This document shows, one piece after another, positions 1 through 7,784 of a stretch of DNA of 31,508 bases; positions within the stretch are counted from its first letter, which is position 1; each line of letters opens with the position of its first letter. Under the pieces are notes generated by a model. The model searched no databases, was not told the origin of the DNA, and worked only from the letters and a program-made list of their open reading frames with translations. Position numbers and translations under genes: made by a program. The DNA lies in the NCBI GenBank assembly GCA_040880285.1, contig JBBDIT010000029.1, positions 1 through 31,508 of the forward strand, in the 5' to 3' direction. The DNA comes from JANQJA01 sp040880285. GTDB lineage: Bacteria; Pseudomonadota; Gammaproteobacteria; Pseudomonadales; Azotimanducaceae.

Positions 1-89
1 GCCCACGCCTGGAGAAACAGGTCCCTGATTTCCCGCTGGAATCCTCTCTTCAAGGCTTCGCTGACTTATCCAGAGGTTCCCTGGCAGGA
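1..89. other. Unassigned window edge downstream of fbpC
   Basis: This short stretch lies beyond the stop codon of the iron transporter ATPase. Frames 1 and 3 of the plus strand are open through it, so it could be the last codons of a convergent gene that begins outside the window. It is too short to recognise a protein, and no clear terminator hairpin is visible. Confidence 0.3.
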
Positions 90-1133
90 CTAGTTGGCAA
101 ACACCACCACATGGTCCATCTCAAGACCAATCCCAATATCATCACCAGCATCGAAATCATGGTGGCTCGGCAAACTGCACAAAAGCGGAATGCCTGAAGC
201 CAGTTGCAATGTGTACAGGGTCTGGCTCCCACGGAATGCTCTGGATACAACGCGCGCCCTGATGGCGCTCGCTTCATCCAGTATCAGGTCGTCCGGGCGA
301 ACCAGCAACGACATGGGGACGCCCACCGGCAGGTCCAGCGATGCGGTCGGGGTAACGCGGCCGAGTTCCGTTTCGATCACGTTACCTGCCTGCAAGGTGC
401 CAGTGATAAATCGGCACTCACCTACGAATTCGGCAACGCTGCGCTCGACGGGACGATGATATAGATTAAATGGTGTATCCCATTGCAGTAGACGACCGGC
501 ACGCATAACGCCGACCTTGTCTGCCATGGCAAACGCTTCTTGCTGGTTGTGGGTGACAAGGATTGCCGTAATACCGTCTTCTTTCAATACGGCGCGGATG
601 TCCTTTGCAATTTGTTCGCGCAGGGCTACATCGAGGCTGGCAAATGGCTCATCGAGAAGTAGCATGCGCGGTCTTGGTGCCATGGCGCGTGCCACGGCAA
701 CTCTTTGTTGCTGGCCACCGGACATACGATGAGGATACTCATCCAGTAATTCCACCACGTCCAGCATTTGCGCGAGTTCCTGCACCCGGCGGTTTCGGTC
801 AACCGGCGTCAGGGAAGCGATACCAAAGGTAATATTGTTCCGCGCGGTCAGGTGTGGAAACAGCGCGTAATCCTGGAATACCATTCCGACCCTTCGACCT
901 TCGATGGCCCTGTGAACTTTTGGTGAGCTTACGATTTCGCCTTCAATGCTGATGCTGCCGGCGACTGTATTTTCAAATCCAGCGATACCCCTTAGCAGGG
1001 TTGTCTTTCCGCATCCACTCGGCCCCAGCAGGCAGCCAATCTCGCCAGATGCCAGATTGAATGTGACGTCTTCCACGATAATGAGGTCACCGATTCCGAT
1101 TGATACGTCGTTGAGTTCGAGCAGGTTATTCAT
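90..1133 (-). CDS. fbpC: Fe(III) ABC transporter ATP-binding protein (FbpC-like)
   Basis: This is the cytoplasmic ATPase that energises ferric iron import through the permease encoded just upstream. All ABC motifs are present in 347 residues: Walker A GPSGCGKTT at 37-45, Q-loop Q87, signature MSGGQQQR at 137-144, Walker B LLLDEP at 158-163 and the H-loop histidine at 195. Residues from about 235 onward form a C-terminal regulatory extension of the TOBE/OB type seen in the FbpC/PotA/CysA group. I chose the ATG at 1133 (MNNLLEL) because the ABC domain begins there; an in-frame extension upstream adds 20 unrelated residues lying inside the permease gene. The start overlaps the permease stop by 8 bp, which implies translational coupling. 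The iron assignment rests on the neighbouring binding protein and TonB receptor, since ATPases of this group also serve other small ions. Confidence 0.92.
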   Translation of the reverse strand: MNNLLELNDVSIGIGDLIIVEDVTFNLASGEIGCLLGPSGCGKTTLLRGIAGFENTVAGSISIEGEIVSSPKVHRAIEGRRVGMVFQDYALFPHLTARNNITFGIASLTPVDRNRRVQELAQMLDVVELLDEYPHRMSGGQQQRVAVARAMAPRPRMLLLDEPFASLDVALREQIAKDIRAVLKEDGITAILVTHNQQEAFAMADKVGVMRAGRLLQWDTPFNLYHRPVERSVAEFVGECRFITGTLQAGNVIETELGRVTPTASLDLPVGVPMSLLVRPDDLILDEASAIRARVVSRAFRGSQTLYTLQLASGIPLLCSLPSHHDFDAGDDIGIGLEMDHVVVFAN

Positions 1134-2802
1134 CGCCTGGGCGTGACCTCGTAATAGCACGACTGAGCAAGATAACAGGAATGATGCCAACAATAACGAT
1201 CATTAAGGCAGGTCCTGCAGCCTCTGCCAGGCGCTCGTCGTTGGCAAGTTCATAGGTGCGAACCGCCAGCGTATTAAAGTTGAAAGGCCGCAACACCAGG
1301 GTTGCGGGCAATTCTTTCATGACGTCGACAAAAACAAGCAGGCAAGCGGTGAGCAGGGAACCCCGGATTACCGGCATATGGACTTTGCGTAACACGGTAA
1401 ATGGCCGGAGGCCGAGCGATCGGGCAGTATCGTCCATGGTCGGTTTTATGCGTGCAAGACCGGCATCGACCGTATTTAACGACACCGGCAAGAACCGCAC
1501 GAGGTATGCCAGCAGTAACGCAAAGACTGTTCCGCTAAAAATCAGGCCGGTAGAGAAATCGAGTCTTGCCCTCGCGATGCTGTCGATGGTGTTATCGAGA
1601 AATGCGAGTGGAATCAGCACGCCGACTGCTACCACGGTACCGGGAATGGCATAGCCCATGCCGAGCAAACGAACCAGGCTTCGGCTCAGCAGATCTTGCC
1701 GCTGACGGGTAGTATAAGCCGCAAGGAGTGCCGGCAAGAGCGCAACCACCGAGAGCGTGGCAGCCAGGCCAATCGTATTGCGTACGAGTTCGAGAAATGC
1801 TGAATCTATGGTTAGCTGCCAGGTTTGTGTGACCCAGGAAATCAATTGTCCGGCGGGCACCAGAAAACCGATGACAACCGGCAAGCTGCAGTAGATTAGC
1901 GCCCCTACACCCTTTAGCCCCGTCAGATGAGTCCTGCGAAGCCGGTTATAGCGCGAACTGGTATGCTGGTAACTGACCTGCCGGCGAGACCAGCGTTCCA
2001 GCACTAACAGAATAAGAATGGCGCTCATGAGTAGTGCCGATAATTGTGCCGCGGCGACGCTGCTACCCAGACCAAACCAGGTCTTGAAGATTCCAGTGGT
2101 AAATACGGGGATACCGAAATATTGAACCGTACCGTAATCTGACAAGGTTTCCATCATGACAAGAGCGAGCCCCGCTGCAATGGCTGGTCTGGCCAGCGGC
2201 AGCGCCACGCGTACAAATGCTTGTCGGGCGTTGCAGCCCAGTGTGCGTGAGACTTCCAGCACGCCTACAGATTGCTCGACAAATGCAGTGCGGGTCAGCA
2301 GGTAAACGTAAGGGTAGAGCACGAACGCCAGCATGGCGATGGCACCGCCCAGCGACCGTATTACCGGAAACCAGTATTCACCATAGCGTAGCCCAAAGGT
2401 CTCACGGATAAATACTTGCACTGGCCCGGATACGTCGAGTAGGCCAGTATAGGTGTAGGCGATGATGTAAGCGGGCATCGCGAGTGGCAAGAGCAGGGCC
2501 CATTCAAGGATCGTGCTAGCCGGAAACCGATACATGGTCACCAGCCAGGCAGGAAGTATTGCCAGCATGAGAACCAGTACTCCAACCCCCAGCATCAGCG
2601 CCAGTGAATTGACGACATAGTCAGCCAGCACAGTGTCCATCAAGTGCCTGATGGTGCCGTCAGATGGGCTGAACACCGAGAACACAATGGTACCGATCGG
2701 CAGCAGGAGCACACCGCACAGCACGATCAGCGGCAGGATCGGCACGGTACCCGGGCGTCCCTGTATCTTGTGGTCAGGAGCGGCTATAACTGAGTCAGAC
2801 AA
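1126..2802 (-). CDS. fbpB: Fe(III) ABC transporter permease, fused two-domain (FbpB-like)
   Basis: This inner-membrane permease of 558 residues carries two homologous BPD_transp_1 halves, so one chain can form the whole channel. About twelve hydrophobic segments are visible. Each half has an EAA-type cytoplasmic loop that docks on the ATPase: one around SRTLGCNARQAFVRVALPLA and one around ARSLGLRPFTVLRKVHMP. This architecture is typical of the FbpB/SfuB/HitB ferric iron group and distinguishes it from two-protein permeases. The start appears to be TTG at 2802: the nearby ATG at 2806 is in another frame and hits a stop after three codons, and no in-frame ATG precedes the first membrane segment. 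A GTG about 18 codons in is a possible alternative. It lies 51 bp after fbpA and overlaps fbpC by 8 bp. Confidence 0.92.
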   Translation of the reverse strand: MSDSVIAAPDHKIQGRPGTVPILPLIVLCGVLLLPIGTIVFSVFSPSDGTIRHLMDTVLADYVVNSLALMLGVGVLVLMLAILPAWLVTMYRFPASTILEWALLLPLAMPAYIIAYTYTGLLDVSGPVQVFIRETFGLRYGEYWFPVIRSLGGAIAMLAFVLYPYVYLLTRTAFVEQSVGVLEVSRTLGCNARQAFVRVALPLARPAIAAGLALVMMETLSDYGTVQYFGIPVFTTGIFKTWFGLGSSVAAAQLSALLMSAILILLVLERWSRRQVSYQHTSSRYNRLRRTHLTGLKGVGALIYCSLPVVIGFLVPAGQLISWVTQTWQLTIDSAFLELVRNTIGLAATLSVVALLPALLAAYTTRQRQDLLSRSLVRLLGMGYAIPGTVVAVGVLIPLAFLDNTIDSIARARLDFSTGLIFSGTVFALLLAYLVRFLPVSLNTVDAGLARIKPTMDDTARSLGLRPFTVLRKVHMPVIRGSLLTACLLVFVDVMKELPATLVLRPFNFNTLAVRTYELANDERLAEAAGPALMIVIVGIIPVILLSRAITRSRPGDE

Positions 2803-2853
2803 GCATGAATCCGATGGCTCTAAATGAGGCTTATACTACTTCTATCGGGCTCC

Positions 2854-3876
2854 TTACTTCCATCCGGCACGGTCCATCAGGCGGACCGCCTCGGCGTTGA
2901 AGACGCCGAGTTGTTCCAGCGCGAGTTGGTCCGCTTTGAAGTCACCCCAGCGCTTCTGCAATTCACTGTTATCAACGTCGCCACGCACCGGGTATTCATT
3001 GTTGGTGTCTGCGTACCAGCTTTGCGCTTCAGGGCTGACGAGGAATTCAAGGAGCGCGATAGCCGCTTCGACATTTTTTGCAGCGCGAGTTACACCGGCA
3101 CCACTGGCGTTAATATGGGCGCCGCGTCCTTCCTGGTCAGGCCAGAATAACCTGACCTGTTCTGCGGTCTCGCGGTCCTGTGCCAATCCGGACGTAAGCA
3201 TACCAGCGAGATAGTAGTGATTGATGACTGCTACATCGCACTGCCCGGCGACGATGGCCTTGATCTGGTCACGGTCACCACCAGCTGGCGGGCGAGCCAT
3301 ATTATTGACCAGCCCTCTTACCCAGGTTTCGGTCGCCTCGCGGCCATCATGGGCGATCATGGCGGCAATCAGGGATTGGTTATAAATGTTGCTGGAAGAG
3401 CGAATACAGACGCGGCCCCGCCATTTCGGCTGTGCCAGGGCCTGATAGGAGGATAGTTCACTTTCATCGACCCGGTCGGGTGCGTAGATGATCACGCGTG
3501 ACCGGAGCGACAAGGCCACCCAATATCCGGCGGAGTCTCGATAGATTTCGGGCACGTTCTGGTCAAGTATGTCTGAGGAGACCGCGCGCAGTAGGCCCGC
3601 GCTTTTGGCACGAAACAGGCGTCCGACATCCACGGTGAGCAAAAGATCCGCCGGGGAATTGATCCCTTCAAGTTCCAGTCGCTTGATCAAGGCGTCGGCG
3701 CTACCGGTGACGAGATTGATCTCGACACCGGTGCGTTCGGCGTAACGATCCAGCAGAGGCTTGATCAGTGCTTCATTGCGCGCTGAGTAGATGTTCACCA
3801 CATCGGCAGCACTCGTGGTCTGACCAACGAGTAGCACAACGGCCAATATTATCACTGTGACTGGTATCAACCTCAT
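2854..3876 (-). CDS. fbpA: Periplasmic Fe(III)-binding protein (FbpA/FutA-like)
   Basis: This is the periplasmic ferric iron-binding protein that delivers iron to the FbpB-FbpC importer. The 340-residue chain has a Sec signal peptide (MRLIPVTVIILAVVLLV...) with a likely cleavage after SAA near residue 24. The mature protein starts with VVNIYSARNE, the usual beginning of the FbpA/FutA1 subfamily of type II binding proteins, and the segment NHYYLA supplies the paired tyrosines that coordinate iron in this family. The ATG at 3876 is preceded by AGGAG five bases upstream. The gene lies 90 bp after the TonB receptor on the same strand, and that space carries a tandem repeat and a dyad. It may be read through from the Fur-controlled receptor promoter or have its own; I see no second good Fur box. 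Confidence 0.93.
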   Translation of the reverse strand: MRLIPVTVIILAVVLLVGQTTSAADVVNIYSARNEALIKPLLDRYAERTGVEINLVTGSADALIKRLELEGINSPADLLLTVDVGRLFRAKSAGLLRAVSSDILDQNVPEIYRDSAGYWVALSLRSRVIIYAPDRVDESELSSYQALAQPKWRGRVCIRSSSNIYNQSLIAAMIAHDGREATETWVRGLVNNMARPPAGGDRDQIKAIVAGQCDVAVINHYYLAGMLTSGLAQDRETAEQVRLFWPDQEGRGAHINASGAGVTRAAKNVEAAIALLEFLVSPEAQSWYADTNNEYPVRGDVDNSELQKRWGDFKADQLALEQLGVFNAEAVRLMDRAGWK

Positions 3877-3894
3877 GGAGTCTCCTGCGACCCC

Positions 3895-3909
3895 CCGAAT
3901 CAGATTCGG
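3895..3909. promoter_or_regulatory. 15-bp perfect dyad upstream of fbpA
   Basis: The sequence ccgaatcagattcgg is a perfect inverted repeat of two 7-base arms around one base, ending 19 bp before the fbpA start codon. In RNA it could form a 5-bp stem with a 5-base loop just ahead of the ribosome binding site. It is not a Fur box and has no T tract, so it is not a typical terminator. It may be an operator or leader hairpin; its function is inferred from position only. Confidence 0.4.
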
Positions 3910-3917
3910 TGGATCAG

Positions 3918-3969
3918 ATCGTGTGAATTAATCGTGTAAATTAGTCATTTGAATTAGTCATTTGAATTA
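3918..3969. repeat. 13-bp tandem repeat, four copies, between TonB receptor and fbpA
   Basis: Four head-to-tail 13-bp units are visible: atcgtgtgaatta, atcgtgtaaatta, gtcatttgaatta and gtcatttgaatta. They form two pairs, with the last two identical and the first two differing at one base. The final unit contains the stop codon of the TonB receptor gene, and the array lies 42-93 bp upstream of the fbpA start. The array is AT-rich and phased slightly longer than one helical turn. Confidence 0.9.
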
Positions 3970-6225
3970 AAAGTTCAATTCTATACCAGCAAACAGACTC
4001 TGTGGTATGCCGGGCCGCGGACCATGTGGTTGCCTCGATACCATATATTCTTCATCCAGCAGGTTGTGGGCACCGGCAAACAGCTTCACATGATTTGTTG
4101 GCCTGTAGTAGAAAGAGATGTCCAGAATCTCGTATGAATCTGTGAGGCCAAACCGTGCATCCGGCTCCCCGACACCGTTTAGTTCAACCGTCACGTTACT
4201 GGCACTGGTAAAGGTCTCGTCAACGAAGCTGGCAGAGGCCTCAATTCCCCAACGCTCGAAATCAACAGATCCACCCAGTGATGTCTGGTAACGGGGTATA
4301 TAAGGCACTTCATTGCCGGGAGCGCCGAAGCTGAAGATCGATTCGGCATTCGTGGATTGTGCGTTATTTTGTTGTTCTGCATTGGTATAGGTAAACGTCA
4401 GGTAAATCTCACTTCCGAATCCCCAATGGTTAATGCGAGCAAGATCCAGCGTGCTGGAAAATTCAATACCCTGCGCATCGACTTCACCAAAGTTTTCGCT
4501 GTCACCGCTGCCGGTACCACCGATATTATCGACTACGATAAGGTCATCAAAGGCCGTATGGAATGCGACAGTCTCAACCATCCAGGTTCCCCGGTCGTTT
4601 GTATACCTGAATCCCGCCTCGATGCCACGGCTGGTTTCTTCTTTAAGGCCGCTGACAGCAGCACCCGGTCCTGGTGGCGAAAATCCGAAGTGCAGTCCAC
4701 CCAGTACCTGTAGACCGGGCGTCAATCGGTAAGCAACACCGAGTCCGCCTGACGCCAGGTTGAGGTCAGCCTGGGCATTGGTGCGGCCTGGTCGGTAGTC
4801 GCGATTTTCAAGATCCAAAGTTTCGATCCTGACGCCGGGTTGGATTACCCAGTTGCCAAACGTAATGGTGTCCTGGACATAGAGTGCAAGCGCACTGGTT
4901 TCTGCCTCGCGATTGTCCTGTGATCCTGGTACCCCTGCAACGACGCCAGTAATACTACCGTCAGCAGCCTGACTGTAGACGTCCTGCCATTGGAACCGGT
5001 CCTCCACATCGTTGTGGTATCTGATACCGACGTTCAGCTTGTGCCTGGCATTGCCAGTCTCGAAGCGGTAATTCAAATCGCTCTGGATCCCGGCCGCGCT
5101 GTACTCACGATTGTTAGCGCGCACCCGCAGGTCACAAGCCAGTTCTCCTTTAAGGCAGGAAAGTCCCTCGCCACTTGCGGCGCCAGCCAGTGCGGCGGAC
5201 AGGCTGAGATTTTCGCTGAGCCCACCTGTGACGGCGCGGATGTCGTTGAGTTTGTACCAGTTACGAGCAAATTCGTTGAAGTATGCCGTCGTAACCACAT
5301 CGACATTGGCAGACAGGGAGATAAAGTGGCGGAGATAGCCTCGCACGTGATCCGTGTCGATATTGTCGAACTGTGATGCGCTGTATCGGCGATAGGGTGA
5401 TGCCCGCAGGTCGGTTGTCGAAAGCCCGGTGTAGGTTTCATTCGCTTTCTTGTCGGTGTAGCCGAGTTTCAATTCGAATCGCTGGTAGCGTTGGCTGTCA
5501 GGTTCCCAGGCCATCTTGATCATGGGCTCAATATTGGTAAAACCCGTATCGCCACCATTGGTAAAGCCAGGGGCGGAATCAATGGTTTTAAATCCACCGG
5601 TATCACGCGCGTAGGCTTCAACCAGGTAACCGAAACGGCCGCCATCCACGTCAACGGTGTTGCCGTGATAGGCGTGCAATCGGTAGTCCTGGTCGGTGCC
5701 GAATGGAGCACGCAGAAAAGTCGTTGCGGTCTCGGGAATCGGGGTCGAGAGATAATTGATGACGCCGCCAGTAATGTGGGGACCATATTTGACCTGACTG
5801 GTACCTTTCAGGACTTCCAGTCCGTCCATACGACCGGTCGTTGGTGAGTAGTAAGCCGAGGGTGCCGAGTAGGGCGCCGGTGCCGCGAGGACCCCGTCTT
5901 CCATCAAAGTCACTTTGGCACTACGGCTGGTATCCACTCCCCGCAAACTGATGTTCGGAAACAAACCGTAGCCATCCTCTTCACGTACATAGACGCCGGG
6001 AATGCGGCGGAGTACGCGATTGATGTCATCGTAGGACAGGCCCCGAATATTCTCGTGGTCAATATAGTGGGCAGACCCCGGAATCGAGTAGATGGCCTCG
6101 CGAGTGCCGACTACCCGCACTTGCTCAAGAATTTCCTCGCGCTCGTCGGCGGCAGTTGCCGGTGCGGGAACGAGGGAACAAACCAGCACCAGTCCGGCCA
6201 CTGCCGGCAATTTACCTTGAACCAT
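3967..6225 (-). CDS. TonB-dependent outer-membrane iron receptor (FecA-like)
   Basis: This 752-residue protein is a TonB-gated outer-membrane beta-barrel that imports a ferric complex. It has a signal peptide ending near APATA at about residue 25, a likely TonB-box region (EEILEQVRVVGTRE), and a plug domain to about residue 160 with the conserved stretches IPGVYVREEDGYG, ISLRGVD and LKGTSQVKYG. The remainder is barrel, ending in the terminal phenylalanine (IELNF) expected for BAM-inserted barrels. The plug resembles the FecA (ferric dicitrate) branch, but this does not fix the ligand, and no long N-terminal signalling extension or FecIR pair is seen. The start at 6225 has AAGGA nine bases upstream. 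A Fur box and promoter lie directly ahead, and fbpABC follows on the same strand, supporting a complete outer-to-inner membrane iron route. Confidence 0.9.
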   Translation of the reverse strand: MVQGKLPAVAGLVLVCSLVPAPATAADEREEILEQVRVVGTREAIYSIPGSAHYIDHENIRGLSYDDINRVLRRIPGVYVREEDGYGLFPNISLRGVDTSRSAKVTLMEDGVLAAPAPYSAPSAYYSPTTGRMDGLEVLKGTSQVKYGPHITGGVINYLSTPIPETATTFLRAPFGTDQDYRLHAYHGNTVDVDGGRFGYLVEAYARDTGGFKTIDSAPGFTNGGDTGFTNIEPMIKMAWEPDSQRYQRFELKLGYTDKKANETYTGLSTTDLRASPYRRYSASQFDNIDTDHVRGYLRHFISLSANVDVVTTAYFNEFARNWYKLNDIRAVTGGLSENLSLSAALAGAASGEGLSCLKGELACDLRVRANNREYSAAGIQSDLNYRFETGNARHKLNVGIRYHNDVEDRFQWQDVYSQAADGSITGVVAGVPGSQDNREAETSALALYVQDTITFGNWVIQPGVRIETLDLENRDYRPGRTNAQADLNLASGGLGVAYRLTPGLQVLGGLHFGFSPPGPGAAVSGLKEETSRGIEAGFRYTNDRGTWMVETVAFHTAFDDLIVVDNIGGTGSGDSENFGEVDAQGIEFSSTLDLARINHWGFGSEIYLTFTYTNAEQQNNAQSTNAESIFSFGAPGNEVPYIPRYQTSLGGSVDFERWGIEASASFVDETFTSASNVTVELNGVGEPDARFGLTDSYEILDISFYYRPTNHVKLFAGAHNLLDEEYMVSRQPHGPRPGIPQSLFAGIELNF

Positions 6226-6259
6226 TAGTAAAGATCCTTATCATTAGCAGAAATGTAAC

Positions 6260-6279
6260 GCGAATGATAATGATTATTA
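6260..6279. promoter_or_regulatory. Fur box upstream of TonB receptor
   Basis: The segment tgataatgattatta (6265-6279) matches the 7-1-7 Fur inverted repeat TGATAAT-N-ATTATCA at 13 of 14 positions. The overlapping 19-mer from 6260 matches the classic Fur consensus at 15 of 19. It lies 35-54 bp upstream of the receptor start codon and covers the -10 element and part of the spacer of the predicted promoter, the arrangement expected for iron-dependent repression. Confidence 0.88.
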
Positions 6280-6292
6280 TTTAGAGTTGCAA
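6264..6292 (-). promoter_or_regulatory. Sigma70-like promoter of the TonB receptor / iron operon
   Basis: Read on the minus strand, TTGCAA (6287-6292) forms a -35 element with 4 of 6 consensus bases. After exactly 17 bp, TATCAT (6264-6269) forms a -10 element with 5 of 6. The expected transcription start is near 6257, giving a leader of about 30 bases before the receptor ATG. The Fur box overlaps the spacer and -10. Confidence 0.65.
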
Positions 6293-6293
6293 G

Positions 6294-6305
6294 GCGCAAT
6301 TGCGC
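6294..6305. promoter_or_regulatory. 12-bp perfect palindrome next to the iron promoter
   Basis: The sequence gcgcaattgcgc is perfectly self-complementary and lies immediately upstream of the -35 element of the receptor promoter. This would suit an upstream activator site, but I do not recognise the motif, and a palindrome this short can occur by chance. Confidence 0.3.
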
Positions 6306-6358
6306 AAAGTTTACCCGTCAGGTGCTCGTCCTCTCGCCGCCCTTTATCGGGAGGTCAT

Positions 6359-7030
6359 TCAGGCGGTAATCGGAATTAACACCAGTTCAACACGGCGATT
6401 TTCCTGTCGGCCCTCGACTGTGCTGTTGTCGGCGATAGGTCTCGATTCGCCGAAGCCTTGCGTCAGCATGCGATTAACGACGACGCCGTTTTTCTGTAGT
6501 GAGTTGGCAACGGCACTGGCGCGTCTTTCCGATAAGGTCAGGTTATAACTGTCGGATCCGGTAGAGTCTGTGTGCCCGGTAACTTCAAGCAGCGTCTTGT
6601 CGAATTCTTTTAGTACCAGGGCTACAGAGCCCAGTACCTCTTCAAAATCCGGTTTTACGCTGGAGCTGTCGGTTGCAAACGTGATATTGCTGGGCATCAC
6701 CAGGATCAGATTATCTCCGTCCCTGATTACCCGAACACCGGTTTCGCGCAGGCTGGCCCTTAGCTTGGCTTCCTGCCGGTCCATGTAGTAACCGACCCCG
6801 CCACCAATCGCACCACCGGCAGCCGCGGCTGCCAGTACCCGTTGATTACGGTCCCGCGCATCATCGTCCCGGTTAACAATTGCCGCGCCGATTGCAGCGA
6901 CACCGGCGCCTATTGCAGCACCAGTGGTGGCCTTGCTGACTTGCTTTTCGTCCGTGTAGGGGTCGTAGGTCATACACCCACCGACACCGATCACAATCGC
7001 GATCGCGGCAGAAACTGTGCGGATAGACAT
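6359..7030 (-). CDS. OmpA-family peptidoglycan-associated lipoprotein (YiaD-like)
   Basis: This 223-residue protein has a lipoprotein signal peptide with the lipidated cysteine at residue 19 (lipobox VGGC). A glycine- and alanine-rich segment follows (GAAIGAGVAAIGAAIV, AAAGGAIGGGVGYYMD), a glycine-zipper-like stretch seen in several envelope proteins. The C-terminal half is an OmpA peptidoglycan-binding domain with TGHTDSTGS, LSERRASAVANSL, GFGESRPIADN and EGRQENRRVEL. It probably sits in the outer membrane and anchors it to peptidoglycan. The ATG at 7030 has AAGGAG six bases upstream. Its own promoter would lie in or near the assembly gap starting at 7073. It ends 133 bp before the iron receptor, with no convincing terminator between, but the receptor has its own promoter, so a shared function is not implied. 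Confidence 0.9.
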   Translation of the reverse strand: MSIRTVSAAIAIVIGVGGCMTYDPYTDEKQVSKATTGAAIGAGVAAIGAAIVNRDDDARDRNQRVLAAAAAGGAIGGGVGYYMDRQEAKLRASLRETGVRVIRDGDNLILVMPSNITFATDSSSVKPDFEEVLGSVALVLKEFDKTLLEVTGHTDSTGSDSYNLTLSERRASAVANSLQKNGVVVNRMLTQGFGESRPIADNSTVEGRQENRRVELVLIPITA

Positions 7031-7072
7031 GAGGTCTCCTTACTTGTGGCTACTGTGCGGTTTAGCGCACTA

Positions 7073-7172
7073 NNNNNNNNNNNNNNNNNNNNNNNNNNNN
7101 NNNNNNNNNNNNNNNNNNNNNNNNNNNNNNNNNNNNNNNNNNNNNNNNNNNNNNNNNNNNNNNNNNNNNNNN
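7073..7172. other. Assembly gap (100 N)
   Basis: One hundred N bases form a fixed-size scaffold gap of unknown true length. It removes the start codon of the glutathione S-transferase gene and the divergent promoter region between that gene and the OmpA-family lipoprotein. Confidence 0.99.
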
Positions 7173-7784
7173 AAACTGTATGGGTACCCTATCAGTAATT
7201 ACTACAATATGGTCAAGTGTGCATTAATAGAGAAGGGCGTTGAGTTCGAGGAAGTTCCAACGCGGCCAGCGCAGGAAGCGGATTACCTGGCGAAGAGCCC
7301 CATGGGCAAAATCCCTTGCCTCGAAACCAGTGCTGGTTGCCTGTCGGAGTCGATTGCCATGCTGGATTACCTGGAAGAGGCGTATCCGGAGCATCCGCTC
7401 CTGCCGGCCGATGCATTTGCCCGTGCCAAAGTGCGTGAGCTGGTGCTGAATCTGGAACTCAATATCGAGCTGGTAGCACGCAAAGGGTATGACGTTCTAC
7501 GTGGCAAGGATACACCTGAAGCGGCAAAAGAGAGTATCAAGGCAGACCTCCCGCGTGGCGCGAGGGCAATTGCGGGCATTGCGAAATTTTCGCCGTGGAT
7601 TGCCGGTAGTGAATTTACCTACGCTGACCTTGTCGGTTATTTCACTTTTATCTATGCCGCTCGTTCTGCCGAGGCGAATGCCCAAATCGATCTTTACAAA
7701 GAAATTCCCGGTTTGAAGGAATGGTACGATCAGGTAGGTGAACGCGAATCGGTCAAGAAAGCGCTGGCGGACCAGGCTGCATGA
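7173..7784 (+). CDS. Glutathione S-transferase family protein, 5' end lost in gap
   Basis: The visible 203 residues begin KLYGYPISNYYNMVK and form a cytoplasmic GST fold. The thioredoxin-like domain includes the cis-proline region MGKIPCLE and the glutathione-contacting LSESIAMLDYLEE, followed by the all-helical C-terminal domain with the N-capping segment FTYADLVGYF. Members usually start with a methionine directly before this lysine, so probably only one or a few codons are missing. Family members conjugate or reduce electrophiles using glutathione; the substrate here is unknown. The stop codon overlaps the start of a small lipoprotein gene (ATGA), so the two are probably co-transcribed. 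Confidence 0.9.
   Translation, partial: KLYGYPISNYYNMVKCALIEKGVEFEEVPTRPAQEADYLAKSPMGKIPCLETSAGCLSESIAMLDYLEEAYPEHPLLPADAFARAKVRELVLNLELNIELVARKGYDVLRGKDTPEAAKESIKADLPRGARAIAGIAKFSPWIAGSEFTYADLVGYFTFIYAARSAEANAQIDLYKEIPGLKEWYDQVGERESVKKALADQAA

Noticed and set aside
3918..3969. CRISPR-like array
   Set aside because: Units of 13 bp follow each other with no spacers, and no cas gene is present.
6338..6358. Possible terminator after the OmpA-family lipoprotein
   Set aside because: The ccgcccttt...gggagg pairing contains a mismatch and no T tract follows, so it is too weak to call.
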